From contig CAZLGW010000004.1 of assembly GCA_964559125.1 (NCBI GenBank), forward strand, positions 62,001 through 126,000: DNA of 64,000 bases, read 5' to 3'. Source of the stretch: Ravibacter sp964559125. Lineage in GTDB: Bacteria; Bacteroidota; Bacteroidia; Cytophagales; Spirosomataceae. The position numbers and the translations under genes are program-made. Shown piece by piece: positions 44,702-52,689 of the stretch. A model generated the notes under the pieces. The model saw only the letters and a list, made by a program, of their open reading frames with translations. It did not search any database and was not told where the DNA came from. Every line of letters begins with the position of its first letter. Within the stretch, counting starts at the first letter, position 1.

Positions 44702-45916
44702 TTACCCTACCGGAAGGCAGGCAGGGCCGAGGGGTTCGAAAGATTTATAACCGAGTACAAATTCCTGGTGGCCCAGGCTCTCGGAGCAGGTCATTTCGCC
44801 CTGCGCCACGCGGATGATCTTCTCCACGATCTCATCGGCAACCTCGTCGGTAGTAGCTTCGTCGTAAAGAATCTTCCCTGCATTGATGTCCATATCGCCC
44901 TGCATCCGGCGGTAAGTCTCGGGATTGGCGCATATCTTGATCACCGGCGATATCGCCGAACCCGCGACCGAGCCTCTCCCGGTAGTAAATAGCACACAAT
45001 GCGCGCCGGAAGCTATCAGTTCATTCATTTCCCATATATCGTTGGGATTAGGAAACCCGAACCTCGGCTCCCCATCGGGCACTATATCCATCAGGTACAG
45101 CCCCTTTCGGCCGGGCCTGTCGGCCGGCTTGATCAGCCCTACAATAGGTGCGGAGCCGCTCTTACAGTAAGCCCCCATCGACTTTTCCTCCAGGGTAGTC
45201 AACCCGCCTTCTGCGTTGCCGGGGGCAAAGCTCCCGTGTCCCATGATGGAATAATAGCGGGCAGCCTTGTTTACGGTTTCAATCAGCACTTTTCCCAGGT
45301 CCGGTGTCACGGCCCGGCCGGCCATATGCTGCTCCAGGCCGATCATTTCGCCGGTATTTTCAAAAATGGCGGTAGCTCCCATCGCTACAATTTTGTCGAA
45401 TGCCCTTCCCGCCGCCGGATTGGCCGTCAGCCCGCTCGTGGCATCGCTGCCTCCCGAAACTACGCCTATGATCATATCCTCAAACGGCAGGACTGCCCTG
45501 GGTACATGCGCGAGCTCCGACAACGCCGATTGCACAAACGCTTTCCCCTCTTCGATAGAATGACCGGTACCCCCCGTACTCTGGATCCCTATCAGCTTAA
45601 CGGGCCGTCCGCTGGCTTCAATATTTGCGAGCAGCCTGTTCCTGTTAAAGCTTTCGCAGCCCAGGGAAACCAGGAGCACCGCGCCCACATTAGGGTGTGT
45701 GCAAAGGGCGTTCATCATTTTATCGGCATAGCTGTTCGGATAGCAGCCGCTGAAACCGATCACATGCACCGGGTCGTCAGGGAAATACATGGAAATCCTG
45801 CGTGCGACGTGATGCGCACATTCCACCAGGTAGGCGATCACCACTACGTTCCGGATCCCTACCCGGCCATCCGCACGCTCAAATCCGATTATTTCACTGT
45901 TTCCCGATAAACTCAT
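44702..45916 (-). CDS. UxaA-family dehydratase/lyase, large subunit
   Basis: Protein of 404 residues corresponding to the large domain of altronate/galactarate dehydratases. Motifs are GFERADGRVGIRN at the start, SGGSDATSGLTANPAAG, HGSFAPGNAEGGLTT followed by EKSMG, and LFTTGRGSVAG. Where UxaA usually has ECGGSD this protein has VVSGGSD. The small SAF domain is a separate gene that overlaps it by 23 bases, as in two-subunit relatives including SuyAB sulfolactate sulfo-lyase. The reaction is thus elimination from a hydroxy acid, of water or possibly sulfite. It is the last gene of the second locus. Confidence 0.88.
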   Translation of the reverse strand: MSLSGNSEIIGFERADGRVGIRNVVVIAYLVECAHHVARRISMYFPDDPVHVIGFSGCYPNSYADKMMNALCTHPNVGAVLLVSLGCESFNRNRLLANIEASGRPVKLIGIQSTGGTGHSIEEGKAFVQSALSELAHVPRAVLPFEDMIIGVVSGGSDATSGLTANPAAGRAFDKIVAMGATAIFENTGEMIGLEQHMAGRAVTPDLGKVLIETVNKAARYYSIMGHGSFAPGNAEGGLTTLEEKSMGAYCKSGSAPIVGLIKPADRPGRKGLYLMDIVPDGEPRFGFPNPNDIWEMNELIASGAHCVLFTTGRGSVAGSAISPVIKICANPETYRRMQGDMDINAGKILYDEATTDEVADEIVEKIIRVAQGEMTCSESLGHQEFVLGYKSFEPLGPACLPVG

Positions 45917-46196
45917 GATCCAATGTGAATGTAGGCAAATAGTCGCTCTTCAGGTTGTGCAGGTGCACATGCGCACCCTTGGGTATATCTTCGGTAGCGG
46001 ATCCTATCGGGATTCCGAATTTGATCACTTTCCCTCCTTTCGGGATAAACTCCGCGGCAATCTTATGCCCCAGCCCGATAGGGTACTCGTAGACAAGCTC
46101 TTTTCCGTCAGACTCCACTGCTTCTCCGGCCCCAATCAACCGCTTCACTACCAGGACATTATCGTCCATGTGAATTCTCAACAATTTCTCCATCAT
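45894..46196 (-). CDS. UxaA-family dehydratase/lyase, small SAF-domain subunit
   Basis: Protein of 100 residues that matches the N-terminal SAF domain of UxaA: GLGHKIAAEFIPKGGKVIKF, GIPIGSATEDIPKG and VHLHNLKSD with the ligand histidines. It starts 24 bases after the creatininase-fold gene and overlaps the large-subunit gene by 23 bases, so the two are made together. It probably completes the active site of the large subunit. Confidence 0.9.
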   Translation of the reverse strand: MMEKLLRIHMDDNVLVVKRLIGAGEAVESDGKELVYEYPIGLGHKIAAEFIPKGGKVIKFGIPIGSATEDIPKGAHVHLHNLKSDYLPTFTLDHEFIGKQ

Positions 46197-46220
46197 CTGA
46201 GTTCTTCTAATACCCTGATT

Positions 46221-46961
46221 TTACTCCCATAGAATCTGTCTCAGGTTATTCATGACAGCCTCTTTCACCTCGTTTCCGTAGTCCAGGGTAGCTTCCGTTG
46301 CGGTTTGTGTATACCATTTGTCGCCGGTAAAGCGGCTCATGTCCGCCCCTTCGGGGCATAACGCCATCATGAGCGCCGTTTCAAGCTTGCCGGCATGATC
46401 TATCGGATGTATTTTCTGTATCTCTTCGCTGAGGAAAGGATGTATCCGGATCCAGTTGAACGGGTTATCGCCCTGCGAATGACTCTCGTAGTAATCGGCG
46501 GAGTCGGCCCTTCCCCACCAGCCTTCTCCCCTTTCCTTTTCCAGGAAAGTAAAAGTCGACTGCCGGGCCGCCAGCTTAAAGCTCAGGTCGGTAGGCATTC
46601 CGGCGGTAAAATTCTCACTCTGATGGTGCACAAAGACATGTATGTTCCGGAAGCCTATACGTAAGAGATTGTCAAACAACGCTTTGGCAAACGGATTCAG
46701 TACCTGCGGCTCGATATGCACCGATCCGTTCTGCTCGGGGGGCTCTACCGCATAGCTGCTTGCACCATAATAAAACGGGGGTAATATGATCAGGTCCTGC
46801 TCCTTTTCAAGCAATTCCAGCGCCCTTATTACCACCAGCGTATCAACGCCGTTTACCAGGTGTTCGCCGTGGTACTCCAGCACCCCCAGGGGCAACACTA
46901 CAGGCGTATTTTTTTGTATAGCCTCTCTCAGTTGATCAGGAAATAATAACTCGTACCGCAT
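46221..46961 (-). CDS. Creatininase-fold amidohydrolase
   Basis: Protein of 246 residues. E29, H31 and D40 in LGVLEYHGEHLVNGVD reproduce the metal-ligand spacing of creatininase, and DHAGKLETALMMAL matches the conserved HAGxxET block. The usual NGHGGN/GHYEN motif is replaced by VHHQSEN, so the second half of the metal site differs. Family members open lactams or hydrolyse formamides and related amides. It lies between the UxaA subunits and a ceramidase-fold hydrolase, in a cluster with a NagB-like protein and a PIG-L deacetylase, so an amide of an amino sugar is a reasonable guess. Confidence 0.83.
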   Translation of the reverse strand: MRYELLFPDQLREAIQKNTPVVLPLGVLEYHGEHLVNGVDTLVVIRALELLEKEQDLIILPPFYYGASSYAVEPPEQNGSVHIEPQVLNPFAKALFDNLLRIGFRNIHVFVHHQSENFTAGMPTDLSFKLAARQSTFTFLEKERGEGWWGRADSADYYESHSQGDNPFNWIRIHPFLSEEIQKIHPIDHAGKLETALMMALCPEGADMSRFTGDKWYTQTATEATLDYGNEVKEAVMNNLRQILWE

Positions 46962-46982
46962 AATGTAGGTTTTGGTTAAAGC

Positions 46983-47025
46983 CCCCGGACTACACCCGGG
47001 GTCATGATATGTAACCCCTCCGGGG
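46983..47025. repeat. Paired GC-rich palindromes (REP-like) after the ceramidase-fold gene
   Basis: Two hairpins lie in tandem: CCCCGG (46983-46988) with CCGGGG (46996-47001), and CCCC (47015-47018) with GGGG (47022-47025). The spacer reads GTCATGATATGTAA. The same arrangement and a similar spacer occur at 50793-50846. On the sense strand it begins about 15 bases past the stop codon of the gene at 47041. Confidence 0.65.
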
Positions 47026-47040
47026 CATATTTATTGATAG

Positions 47041-48459
47041 TCATCGCTTCAGCTCTTTCAATTGCCTGATGGCCGATTCCACCATCAATTCTCCTCCTCC
47101 CGGCGCCAGCCGCGAATTAAGCGTTTCGTAGCTGCCCTGTGAAAAAGCTTTCCTGGTCGGCACATAAGCGATATGCGAGTTCGTAAGCTCTACAAACAGC
47201 GTGGTTTTGAACGGAGAAGCTTTTTTGATCGCCAACCCGAGATCGGCAAAAATTTCACCCGGAAGTCCCACCACGGCTACGTCGTCGCTCAGCCTGAACA
47301 CCTGTACTTCTACCGGCAGCGTCCAGGGTTCTGTCCCGATGGTGGGCGGGATGGCTTCCTGCCGGCGGATCCGCTCCAGGGACCTGATCTTCATCGGCCT
47401 GCGTAACTTAAAAAGCCCGGTTTCACCATGAGGTGATTCGGCGTCTGCATCTTTGGCCCAGCTCAGCTCTCCTGTGTTGTAGGCCTGTAACGGCGCATAT
47501 ACGAATTCGGAAGCAGCCCCCAGCCTGGCTTTGGGTATAACCCGGCCGCCTGACCGGCTTCTGACTACCCGTTCGGCTAGCCCCGTACCAATCTTGTCGG
47601 TGTTCAGCATCTCGCTGTCCTTTCGCACATTCAGATGATTCAGGTCGCCGCTGGCTCCCTGGAGGAATATCGACACGAAGCTGCCTTTCATTTTCTCTGC
47701 CAGCCTGCGCGCCAGAACTCCCGGGTAATCGGCAGAAAAGGCCGTCCCGCCATAGGTATCGGAATGAACTGCAAAATTACTTACTACTCCGATCAGCGAT
47801 TTGTCGGAAGCTTTCTCAATAAACAGCATATGTAACTCCGGATCGATCGGGCCGGCTGTTTTGACGATATCCGGATTCCCTTTCCCGGGATTGGTACGCA
47901 CCTTTCCGTCCTTCATGATAAAACGCCGGTTAAAGGAAAGATCCGTAACAGAATCGGTAACCTGCCTCACCGTTACCGGCGCCAGGTTATCGTGAGCTCT
48001 TACGAGCGCTTCCACTATCCTGTTCCTGAGGAAAACCGGGTATCCGTACATCCCGATCGCTTCTTCCTCGGTTCCGTCAAATTTCCGGATGTGGTTGTTT
48101 AGCTCGTAGATATTCCCGTGATAGGCCGGCCCGGTATGCGTGTGTGTGGCCGTCAGCATAATATTGTCGTAGGGAATCCCGGTCTTCGCTGAAACCGCCA
48201 CACGTACATCGCCAGATAGCTCTCTCTCAATCCATAAAAGATCACATACCGCTATCGCCCACTTGGCGCTCCCCTGGCTAAAAACCAGCGCTTTTACATA
48301 TAGGGAATCGTCAACGGCAGTACCAAAATTGCGGTAGTGCGGATAACCCGTTTGAGGAGTGATGTTGAGCTGGGCAACACCGCCGTCGAGCCTTTCTGCC
48401 TGGCCGGAAGCCTTCAGAAACGGAAGAAAAGCTAAAAGGATTAAGGTTATTCTTTTCAT
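47041..48459 (-). CDS. Exported neutral/alkaline ceramidase-fold hydrolase
   Basis: Protein of 472 residues with a signal peptide (ITLILLAFLPFLKASG). The domain starts GVAQLNITPQTGYPHYRNFG and has the zinc block TATHTHTGPAYHG near residue 112, NFAVHSDTYGG, and LQGASGDLNHLN. As with its relative at 19281 there is only the N-terminal ceramidase domain, so sphingolipid cleavage is unlikely. Its place in a locus with other amide-cleaving folds suggests hydrolysis of an N-acyl bond on a glycan. It is followed by paired REP-like hairpins and preceded by another hairpin at 48509-48527. Confidence 0.82.
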   Translation of the reverse strand: MKRITLILLAFLPFLKASGQAERLDGGVAQLNITPQTGYPHYRNFGTAVDDSLYVKALVFSQGSAKWAIAVCDLLWIERELSGDVRVAVSAKTGIPYDNIMLTATHTHTGPAYHGNIYELNNHIRKFDGTEEEAIGMYGYPVFLRNRIVEALVRAHDNLAPVTVRQVTDSVTDLSFNRRFIMKDGKVRTNPGKGNPDIVKTAGPIDPELHMLFIEKASDKSLIGVVSNFAVHSDTYGGTAFSADYPGVLARRLAEKMKGSFVSIFLQGASGDLNHLNVRKDSEMLNTDKIGTGLAERVVRSRSGGRVIPKARLGAASEFVYAPLQAYNTGELSWAKDADAESPHGETGLFKLRRPMKIRSLERIRRQEAIPPTIGTEPWTLPVEVQVFRLSDDVAVVGLPGEIFADLGLAIKKASPFKTTLFVELTNSHIAYVPTRKAFSQGSYETLNSRLAPGGGELMVESAIRQLKELKR

Positions 48460-48508
48460 GCGTATGATATAATAAGCTGTTAGCCAGATTATTGCTTCTT
48501 ATAGATGA

Positions 48509-48527
48509 AGCCGCAGGCCCTGCGGCT
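48509..48527. repeat. Perfect 8-bp-arm palindrome between kinase and ceramidase-fold genes
   Basis: AGCCGCAG (48509-48516), loop GCC, CTGCGGCT (48520-48527). No T run follows on either strand, so it is not a standard terminator. The remainder of the 131-base gap (48460-48590) is AT-rich without a clear promoter match. Confidence 0.65.
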
Positions 48528-48590
48528 GTACAGCACAAAAATAATTCCGAATCCGGCTACATTCCGCTATTTTATTTTAGAAGAGTAATA

Positions 48591-49616
48591 TTATTCTTCG
48601 GGAAAAGAAAACCCCCATTTCCGGCCGAAGGCCATACACTCATCCCACGACATAATACCGTTCGAAGCATCGGGGGCAAGGAGGCTGGATGCTGCTACAC
48701 AAACGCCGGACTCCAGGGCGGACTCCATCGGCCAGTTTTCGTGAATCCCTGCAAGCACACCGGCGGCAAAGGCATCTCCTGCTCCAACAGTTCCCCTGAT
48801 CAGGTTCTGGGGAAACAGCACACAAGGTTGATAATGGTAATGACCTTCCCTGTTAAATGCAACAGCGCCTGCCGGGAAATGAAAGACGATCCACTTCCGT
48901 ACTCCCATCCGTATGATCTCGGCCGCAGCATCTGTCATCCTGACAAAATCGGGAGTGCCGCCGTCATTCAGAATGTCTATACCCGTGAGTCCGGCGGCCT
49001 CAAACTCATTCAGGAACAGGATATCCACAAAAGGCAGCGAAGAAGGAATGATCTGCCGGTATCGCTCCGATTGTTCGCTTACGATATCTATGGAGGTAAG
49101 AAGCCCCCTGTTCACCGCCTGTTCCAGTACCCTGGATGCGCCGCTTCTACCCTCCTCATCGATACGGTCGAGCCCGTCGAGCAAAAGCAGGTATCCAAGG
49201 TGGAAAATTTTCGCTTCGCATGAGCTGAAGTCGAAATCGCCCGGTCCCAGGTGTGCGCTGGCTCCCCTGTAGTGGAAGAATGTCCTGCGGCCCGAATCGG
49301 CGACTGTCATCACATCGGTAAAGGAAGTGCCGCAGTCTTTCACTACCCTGAGCTGCCTGGCGTTGACACCCATTTCCTCGCATTGCCTCAACACGTTCCG
49401 ACCTGTCTCATCGTCTCCGACCATACCTATTCCCTCCAGCGGAAACGACACGCCCATTTTACTCAGCGCCTTCAGGACGTTGAACGGCGCCCCCCCGTTG
49501 CCGGTTTTTTCTTCGAGAATATTAGCGAGTGCATTTTCCTGCGGGTAGGTATCGATCAATTTGATGAAATCGACGATCCAGTTTCCCCCGGCTATAATAC
49601 CATTCCTTTGTTCCAT
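48591..49616 (-). CDS. PfkB-family carbohydrate kinase
   Basis: Ribokinase-type kinase of 341 residues. It has the N-terminal glycine pair block GNGGAPFNVLKALSKMG and the catalytic GTVGAGDAFAAGVLAG with D281. Substrates of the family include fructose, ribose, 2-keto-3-deoxygluconate, 5-keto-2-deoxygluconate and 6-deoxy-6-sulfofructose; sequence alone does not choose. Two genes away lies a class I aldolase that could split its product. It is 25 bases downstream of a Gfo/Idh/MocA gene in the minus-strand run. Confidence 0.93.
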   Translation of the reverse strand: MEQRNGIIAGGNWIVDFIKLIDTYPQENALANILEEKTGNGGAPFNVLKALSKMGVSFPLEGIGMVGDDETGRNVLRQCEEMGVNARQLRVVKDCGTSFTDVMTVADSGRRTFFHYRGASAHLGPGDFDFSSCEAKIFHLGYLLLLDGLDRIDEEGRSGASRVLEQAVNRGLLTSIDIVSEQSERYRQIIPSSLPFVDILFLNEFEAAGLTGIDILNDGGTPDFVRMTDAAAEIIRMGVRKWIVFHFPAGAVAFNREGHYHYQPCVLFPQNLIRGTVGAGDAFAAGVLAGIHENWPMESALESGVCVAASSLLAPDASNGIMSWDECMAFGRKWGFSFPEE

Positions 49617-49641
49617 GACACAACAGATACGGTTGGTGCGG

Positions 49642-50772
49642 CTAATCGTAATCGACTTTTACAACAGACCCGGAAAGATGTGATTCGAGTGCGGCTTTGA
49701 ACACCCTATGGGAGTTGACCGCTTCATCGGGTGTGACGCAGCCCAGCCGGTTACCGAGCGCCCCTTCCCTTTCGGCAAAATAGGCGGCCAGCATCTGCAT
49801 GAAGCAATCAGGGAAACCCGGCTCGAAGATCCCGCCGGTCACGGTAGGAAACGGGACCTGGAACCCGAGGTCGGTCCGCTGCCAGACTTGTTCCCCGCTC
49901 CTGTGAAACCGCCATAGTGCTTTCGTATCCTTGGTGCTATACCTCACGCCGCCTTCGGTTCCGTTGATCTCAATAAACCAGGTGTTCGTTTCACCCGGAG
50001 CGAGTCTTTTCATTTCCAGCGACATAGGGACAGTTTCTCCTTCCAGCTCAAGCGTAGTAAGTAACGTCGCGTTGTTCCAGGTGTCGCAAACCGCCCTGCC
50101 TCCTTTTCCATCAGGCCGCTCGGTTACGATTTTCTGCAGCCGGGCAAAGACATCCGAGGGCTTCCAGCCCAGCCTCAGCGGGAGGTGCATCACGTGCATA
50201 CCCAGATCGCCCATTACGCCGATCTTCCCACAGAAAGCTTCCTGCCGTTTCCAGTTGATCTGCTTTTCGGGATCCATATCGGAAGAGTGTAAGAACGCGG
50301 CCCTGATATCCAGTATCCTGCCTATCCTGCCGGAAAGTACCTCGGCATATACCCGCTGTGCGCCGGGTAAAAATGGCATTTCCGAACTGCATCTTACGAA
50401 GCGCCCGAGTTCAGCGGCCTTGTCACGTATGGAAACTGCGGCCTCCAGGTCGATCCCGAAGGGTTTTTCTGCCAGCAGGTCTTTGCCTGATTCCAGTACT
50501 TCCAGGTAGTATTGCTTGTGCAGGTGATGCGGCAAAGCTACGTATACAACATCGATATCTTCTCTTCCGAGTAGTTCCTTATAGTCGGCGGTGAGGAGCT
50601 CTACCGAAGGGATCTGACGGTACCATTGCAGTGCCTGCGGATTCAGGTCGCAGACGGCCTTCAGCTGGACTTTTACAGGGAAGTCATTCAGCGCGAACCA
50701 CCGCCCGAAGGCGCTGGCTACTTCTTTTCCCATCAGGCCTCCGCCTATGATGGCGGCGTTTAGTGTTTTCAT
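49642..50772 (-). CDS. Gfo/Idh/MocA-family oxidoreductase
   Basis: NAD(P)-dependent sugar or cyclitol dehydrogenase of 376 residues, with no signal peptide. The cofactor motif AAIIGGGLMGKEVA is canonical, and the catalytic lysine is in LLAEKPFGID. The C-terminal sheet shows IEINGTEGGVRYSTKD, the usual substrate-domain turn. The WNNATLLTTLELEGE segment and length resemble oxidoreductases found in sugar loci. It is one of four family members in this cluster. A paired palindrome repeat separates it from the aldolase gene downstream of it on the map (upstream in transcription). Confidence 0.92.
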   Translation of the reverse strand: MKTLNAAIIGGGLMGKEVASAFGRWFALNDFPVKVQLKAVCDLNPQALQWYRQIPSVELLTADYKELLGREDIDVVYVALPHHLHKQYYLEVLESGKDLLAEKPFGIDLEAAVSIRDKAAELGRFVRCSSEMPFLPGAQRVYAEVLSGRIGRILDIRAAFLHSSDMDPEKQINWKRQEAFCGKIGVMGDLGMHVMHLPLRLGWKPSDVFARLQKIVTERPDGKGGRAVCDTWNNATLLTTLELEGETVPMSLEMKRLAPGETNTWFIEINGTEGGVRYSTKDTKALWRFHRSGEQVWQRTDLGFQVPFPTVTGGIFEPGFPDCFMQMLAAYFAEREGALGNRLGCVTPDEAVNSHRVFKAALESHLSGSVVKVDYD

Positions 50773-50792
50773 GTGTGGGAGTGGGGTTAGGA

Positions 50793-50870
50793 CCCCGGGC
50801 TGCGCGGGGCTTACCCGGGGTTATGAATGTGTCGCCCCTGCGGGGCCGTGGTATGGCGCCTTTTCAGGGC
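50793..50870. repeat. Composite GC-rich palindrome block (REP-like), overlapping the aldolase stop codon
   Basis: Three hairpins occur in a row: CCCCGGG (50793-50799) with CCCGGGG (50814-50820), GCCCC (50834-50838) with GGGGC (50842-50846), and GCGCC...AGGGC (50857-50870). The first two match the pair at 46983-47025 in order and spacer, and the third resembles 59658-59670. The stop codon of the aldolase (50864-50866) lies in the third unit, so its last codons are encoded by the repeat. Confidence 0.65.
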
Positions 50871-51697
50871 TTTATCATGCCGATTACGTCCTGGGGACGG
50901 GCGTTTTCGTGGACGATGGCCATAAGTGCGCGGGTCATACCGGCAGGGTCTTTGTGTTGTACTACGTTGCGGCCGTACACGATTCCCTTAGTGCCCTGCT
51001 GCATCAGTTGGTAGGTTCTTTCCAGAAGCTCCTTATCCGGGGCCCGGCCGCCTCCCCGTACCAGTATCGGTACATCGCCGGCGAGCTCCACTACTTTATG
51101 GTATTCTTCCGGGTCGTCGGTCGGGTCGGCCTTGATCAGGTCGGCGCCTAGTTCTACGGCCTGGCGTACCATGGGAGAGATCAGCTTGATATTCCCGTCG
51201 ACCATATAGCCTCCGGCTTCGTGGTTAGGACGGAAAACAAGCGGCTCGATCATCAACGGCATTGAGTAGTAGTCGCACAGAGGTTTTAGCTTCAGGATGT
51301 TCTGGATGCACTGATCGGTTACCTCCGGAGCACCGGGGATCCTGAAAAGATTGACCACCACACAAGTCGCGTCAAGGCGCAGGGCCTGCAGAACGGGTTC
51401 TTCGATCATCCGGCTGTAAAGCACTTCCGGCAGCTCGGGCCCGTAGACATTTGCCACGTCGGTCCGAAGCACCAGCGCCGGCTTAAACTTCCCGGCCACC
51501 GATTGAAGATGACGGGCCTGCCCGACAGTAAGTTGTATGGCATCCGGGTCGGCGTCTATCAGTACTTCTACCGAACGGGCGATGTTTTCTATACCGGATA
51601 AAAAGGTGTATTCACAAAAAAAACCGTGATCAATTGCAACGTCGAAGCATTTCCCCGACTTTTTGTTGAACAACCGGTTCAGCCTTGCTGATTTCAT
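50864..51697 (-). CDS. Class I aldolase, DhnA/FbaB/LsrF family
   Basis: Protein of about 277 residues. I start at the ATG of MKSARLNRLFNKKSGKC; the longer frame to 51739 would include codons read from the octamer repeat. Motifs of the class I DeoC/FbaB group are FDVAIDHGFFCE at the start, VLRTDVANVYG, the Schiff-base lysine in GADLIKADPTDD, and VRGGGRAPDKELLER for phosphate binding. It should cleave a phosphorylated ketose or keto acid, and the PfkB kinase nearby is the likely source of that phosphate. LsrF-type thiolase activity is the alternative. Confidence 0.88.
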   Translation of the reverse strand: MKSARLNRLFNKKSGKCFDVAIDHGFFCEYTFLSGIENIARSVEVLIDADPDAIQLTVGQARHLQSVAGKFKPALVLRTDVANVYGPELPEVLYSRMIEEPVLQALRLDATCVVVNLFRIPGAPEVTDQCIQNILKLKPLCDYYSMPLMIEPLVFRPNHEAGGYMVDGNIKLISPMVRQAVELGADLIKADPTDDPEEYHKVVELAGDVPILVRGGGRAPDKELLERTYQLMQQGTKGIVYGRNVVQHKDPAGMTRALMAIVHENARPQDVIGMIKP

Positions 51698-51712
51698 AGA
51701 TTTGAAAATTAA

Positions 51713-51736
51713 ATGAGATGATGAGATAATGCGTCG
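51713..51736 (-). repeat. Octanucleotide repeat in leader of the aldolase gene
   Basis: On the plus strand it reads ATGAGATG, ATGAGATA, ATGCGTCG, so the sense strand of the aldolase shows CATCTCAT units, the third degenerate. It ends 15 bases before the aldolase start. Same unit and same orientation as the repeats at 19067 and 39623. Confidence 0.7.
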
Positions 51737-51767
51737 CACCGATGTCGATTGGCAGCTGGTAGCCGTT

Positions 51768-52679
51768 TCATTTTGTAGCCGGTATATCTGCTAATCTGAC
51801 TGGTGCGCCACCTTTGTTTTTGCTGATATCAGCGCCTTTCATGAAGGTGTAAATTTCTATTGATTCTTCCGGAGAAACGGGCGGCTTTCCGGATTTGAAA
51901 AATTCCAGGATAGCGTCTACCAATCCTTCGTAACCGTCGAAACCTCCTATCGCTTCGATCCCTTCCGTACCGAATACGGTCCCGCCAAAGCCGATACGTC
52001 CTTTCCTCAAGCCCCGGAAAATCCCGGTTCTGCCATCCGGCCAGATACCTGTTACCACATCTCCCCCGGGTGTAAATACCCTTGAAACAGACTGGCAGCC
52101 CGGCCCCATTACCGTATACAGCAGCTCTACTCCGTGAATACCATCCCAGAAAAGATCCACATGACTTGCCTGTAGCGGCGCCGGGCCCCAGGTTTCGGCA
52201 CCGAGCACTTTCCCGACTATTTCACCCCGGGCAAACTGCTGCGCTTTTTTTACGTACCGCAGGGCCGACGAGGTAAAGACAGGTACTCCATATTTTTTTG
52301 CTTCCCTGAAAATAGCCGTTACCTGCCCCAGCGATTCGGCCAAAGGCTTGTCGATATATACCGGCTTACCGGCTTTCAGCACCGGCAGAACCTCCTTCAG
52401 ATGCGGCCGTCCGTCGTTGGTCAGCAGCATCACCGTGTCTACGTGAGGCAGCATTTCTCCGATCGAACCTGCAAAGTGGACGTCGTGCTCCCTGATCGTT
52501 TTGGAAAACTTCTCTAACTGAGCCGTACTGAATTCGACATCCGGGTTCCCGGGCGGATGATAAATCTGTGTCACCAGGCAACCCTGCCTGCCGTTTTTCC
52601 CCGCCGTCGCGTTGATGATCTTCGTGAAGTCTTCACTATGAACCGAAAGGCCGATGATGCCGATGGTGGTTATTCTCAT
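51768..52679 (-). CDS. Gfo/Idh/MocA-like oxidoreductase, cytoplasmic member of a paralogue pair
   Basis: Protein of about 303 residues, started at the ATG of MRITTIGIIGLSVHSEDF; the frame to 52700 adds seven residues and overlaps the next gene. It is clearly paralogous to the exported protein at 58617: both share GLSVHS, YHPxGNPDV, TNDGRPHLxEV, KAGKP, and VPVFTSSALRYV. The cofactor loop GIIGLSVHS lacks the second glycine of GxG. The catalytic lysine lies in YIDKPLAES. It has no signal peptide. Ten bases separate it from the fusion lipoprotein gene upstream, so they are co-expressed. Confidence 0.87.
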   Translation of the reverse strand: MRITTIGIIGLSVHSEDFTKIINATAGKNGRQGCLVTQIYHPPGNPDVEFSTAQLEKFSKTIREHDVHFAGSIGEMLPHVDTVMLLTNDGRPHLKEVLPVLKAGKPVYIDKPLAESLGQVTAIFREAKKYGVPVFTSSALRYVKKAQQFARGEIVGKVLGAETWGPAPLQASHVDLFWDGIHGVELLYTVMGPGCQSVSRVFTPGGDVVTGIWPDGRTGIFRGLRKGRIGFGGTVFGTEGIEAIGGFDGYEGLVDAILEFFKSGKPPVSPEESIEIYTFMKGADISKNKGGAPVRLADIPATK

Positions 52680-52689
52680 ATACCTGGTC

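Noticed and set aside
45894..45916. Possible frameshift splitting a single UxaA gene
   Set aside because: The small and large parts each have complete motifs and proper starts, and two-subunit forms of this family are known, so a natural split is more likely than a broken gene.
44702..46196. Definite sulfolactate sulfo-lyase SuyAB
   Set aside because: Only the two-subunit arrangement supports it; altronate/galactarate-type dehydratases are equally compatible, so it stays a hypothesis.
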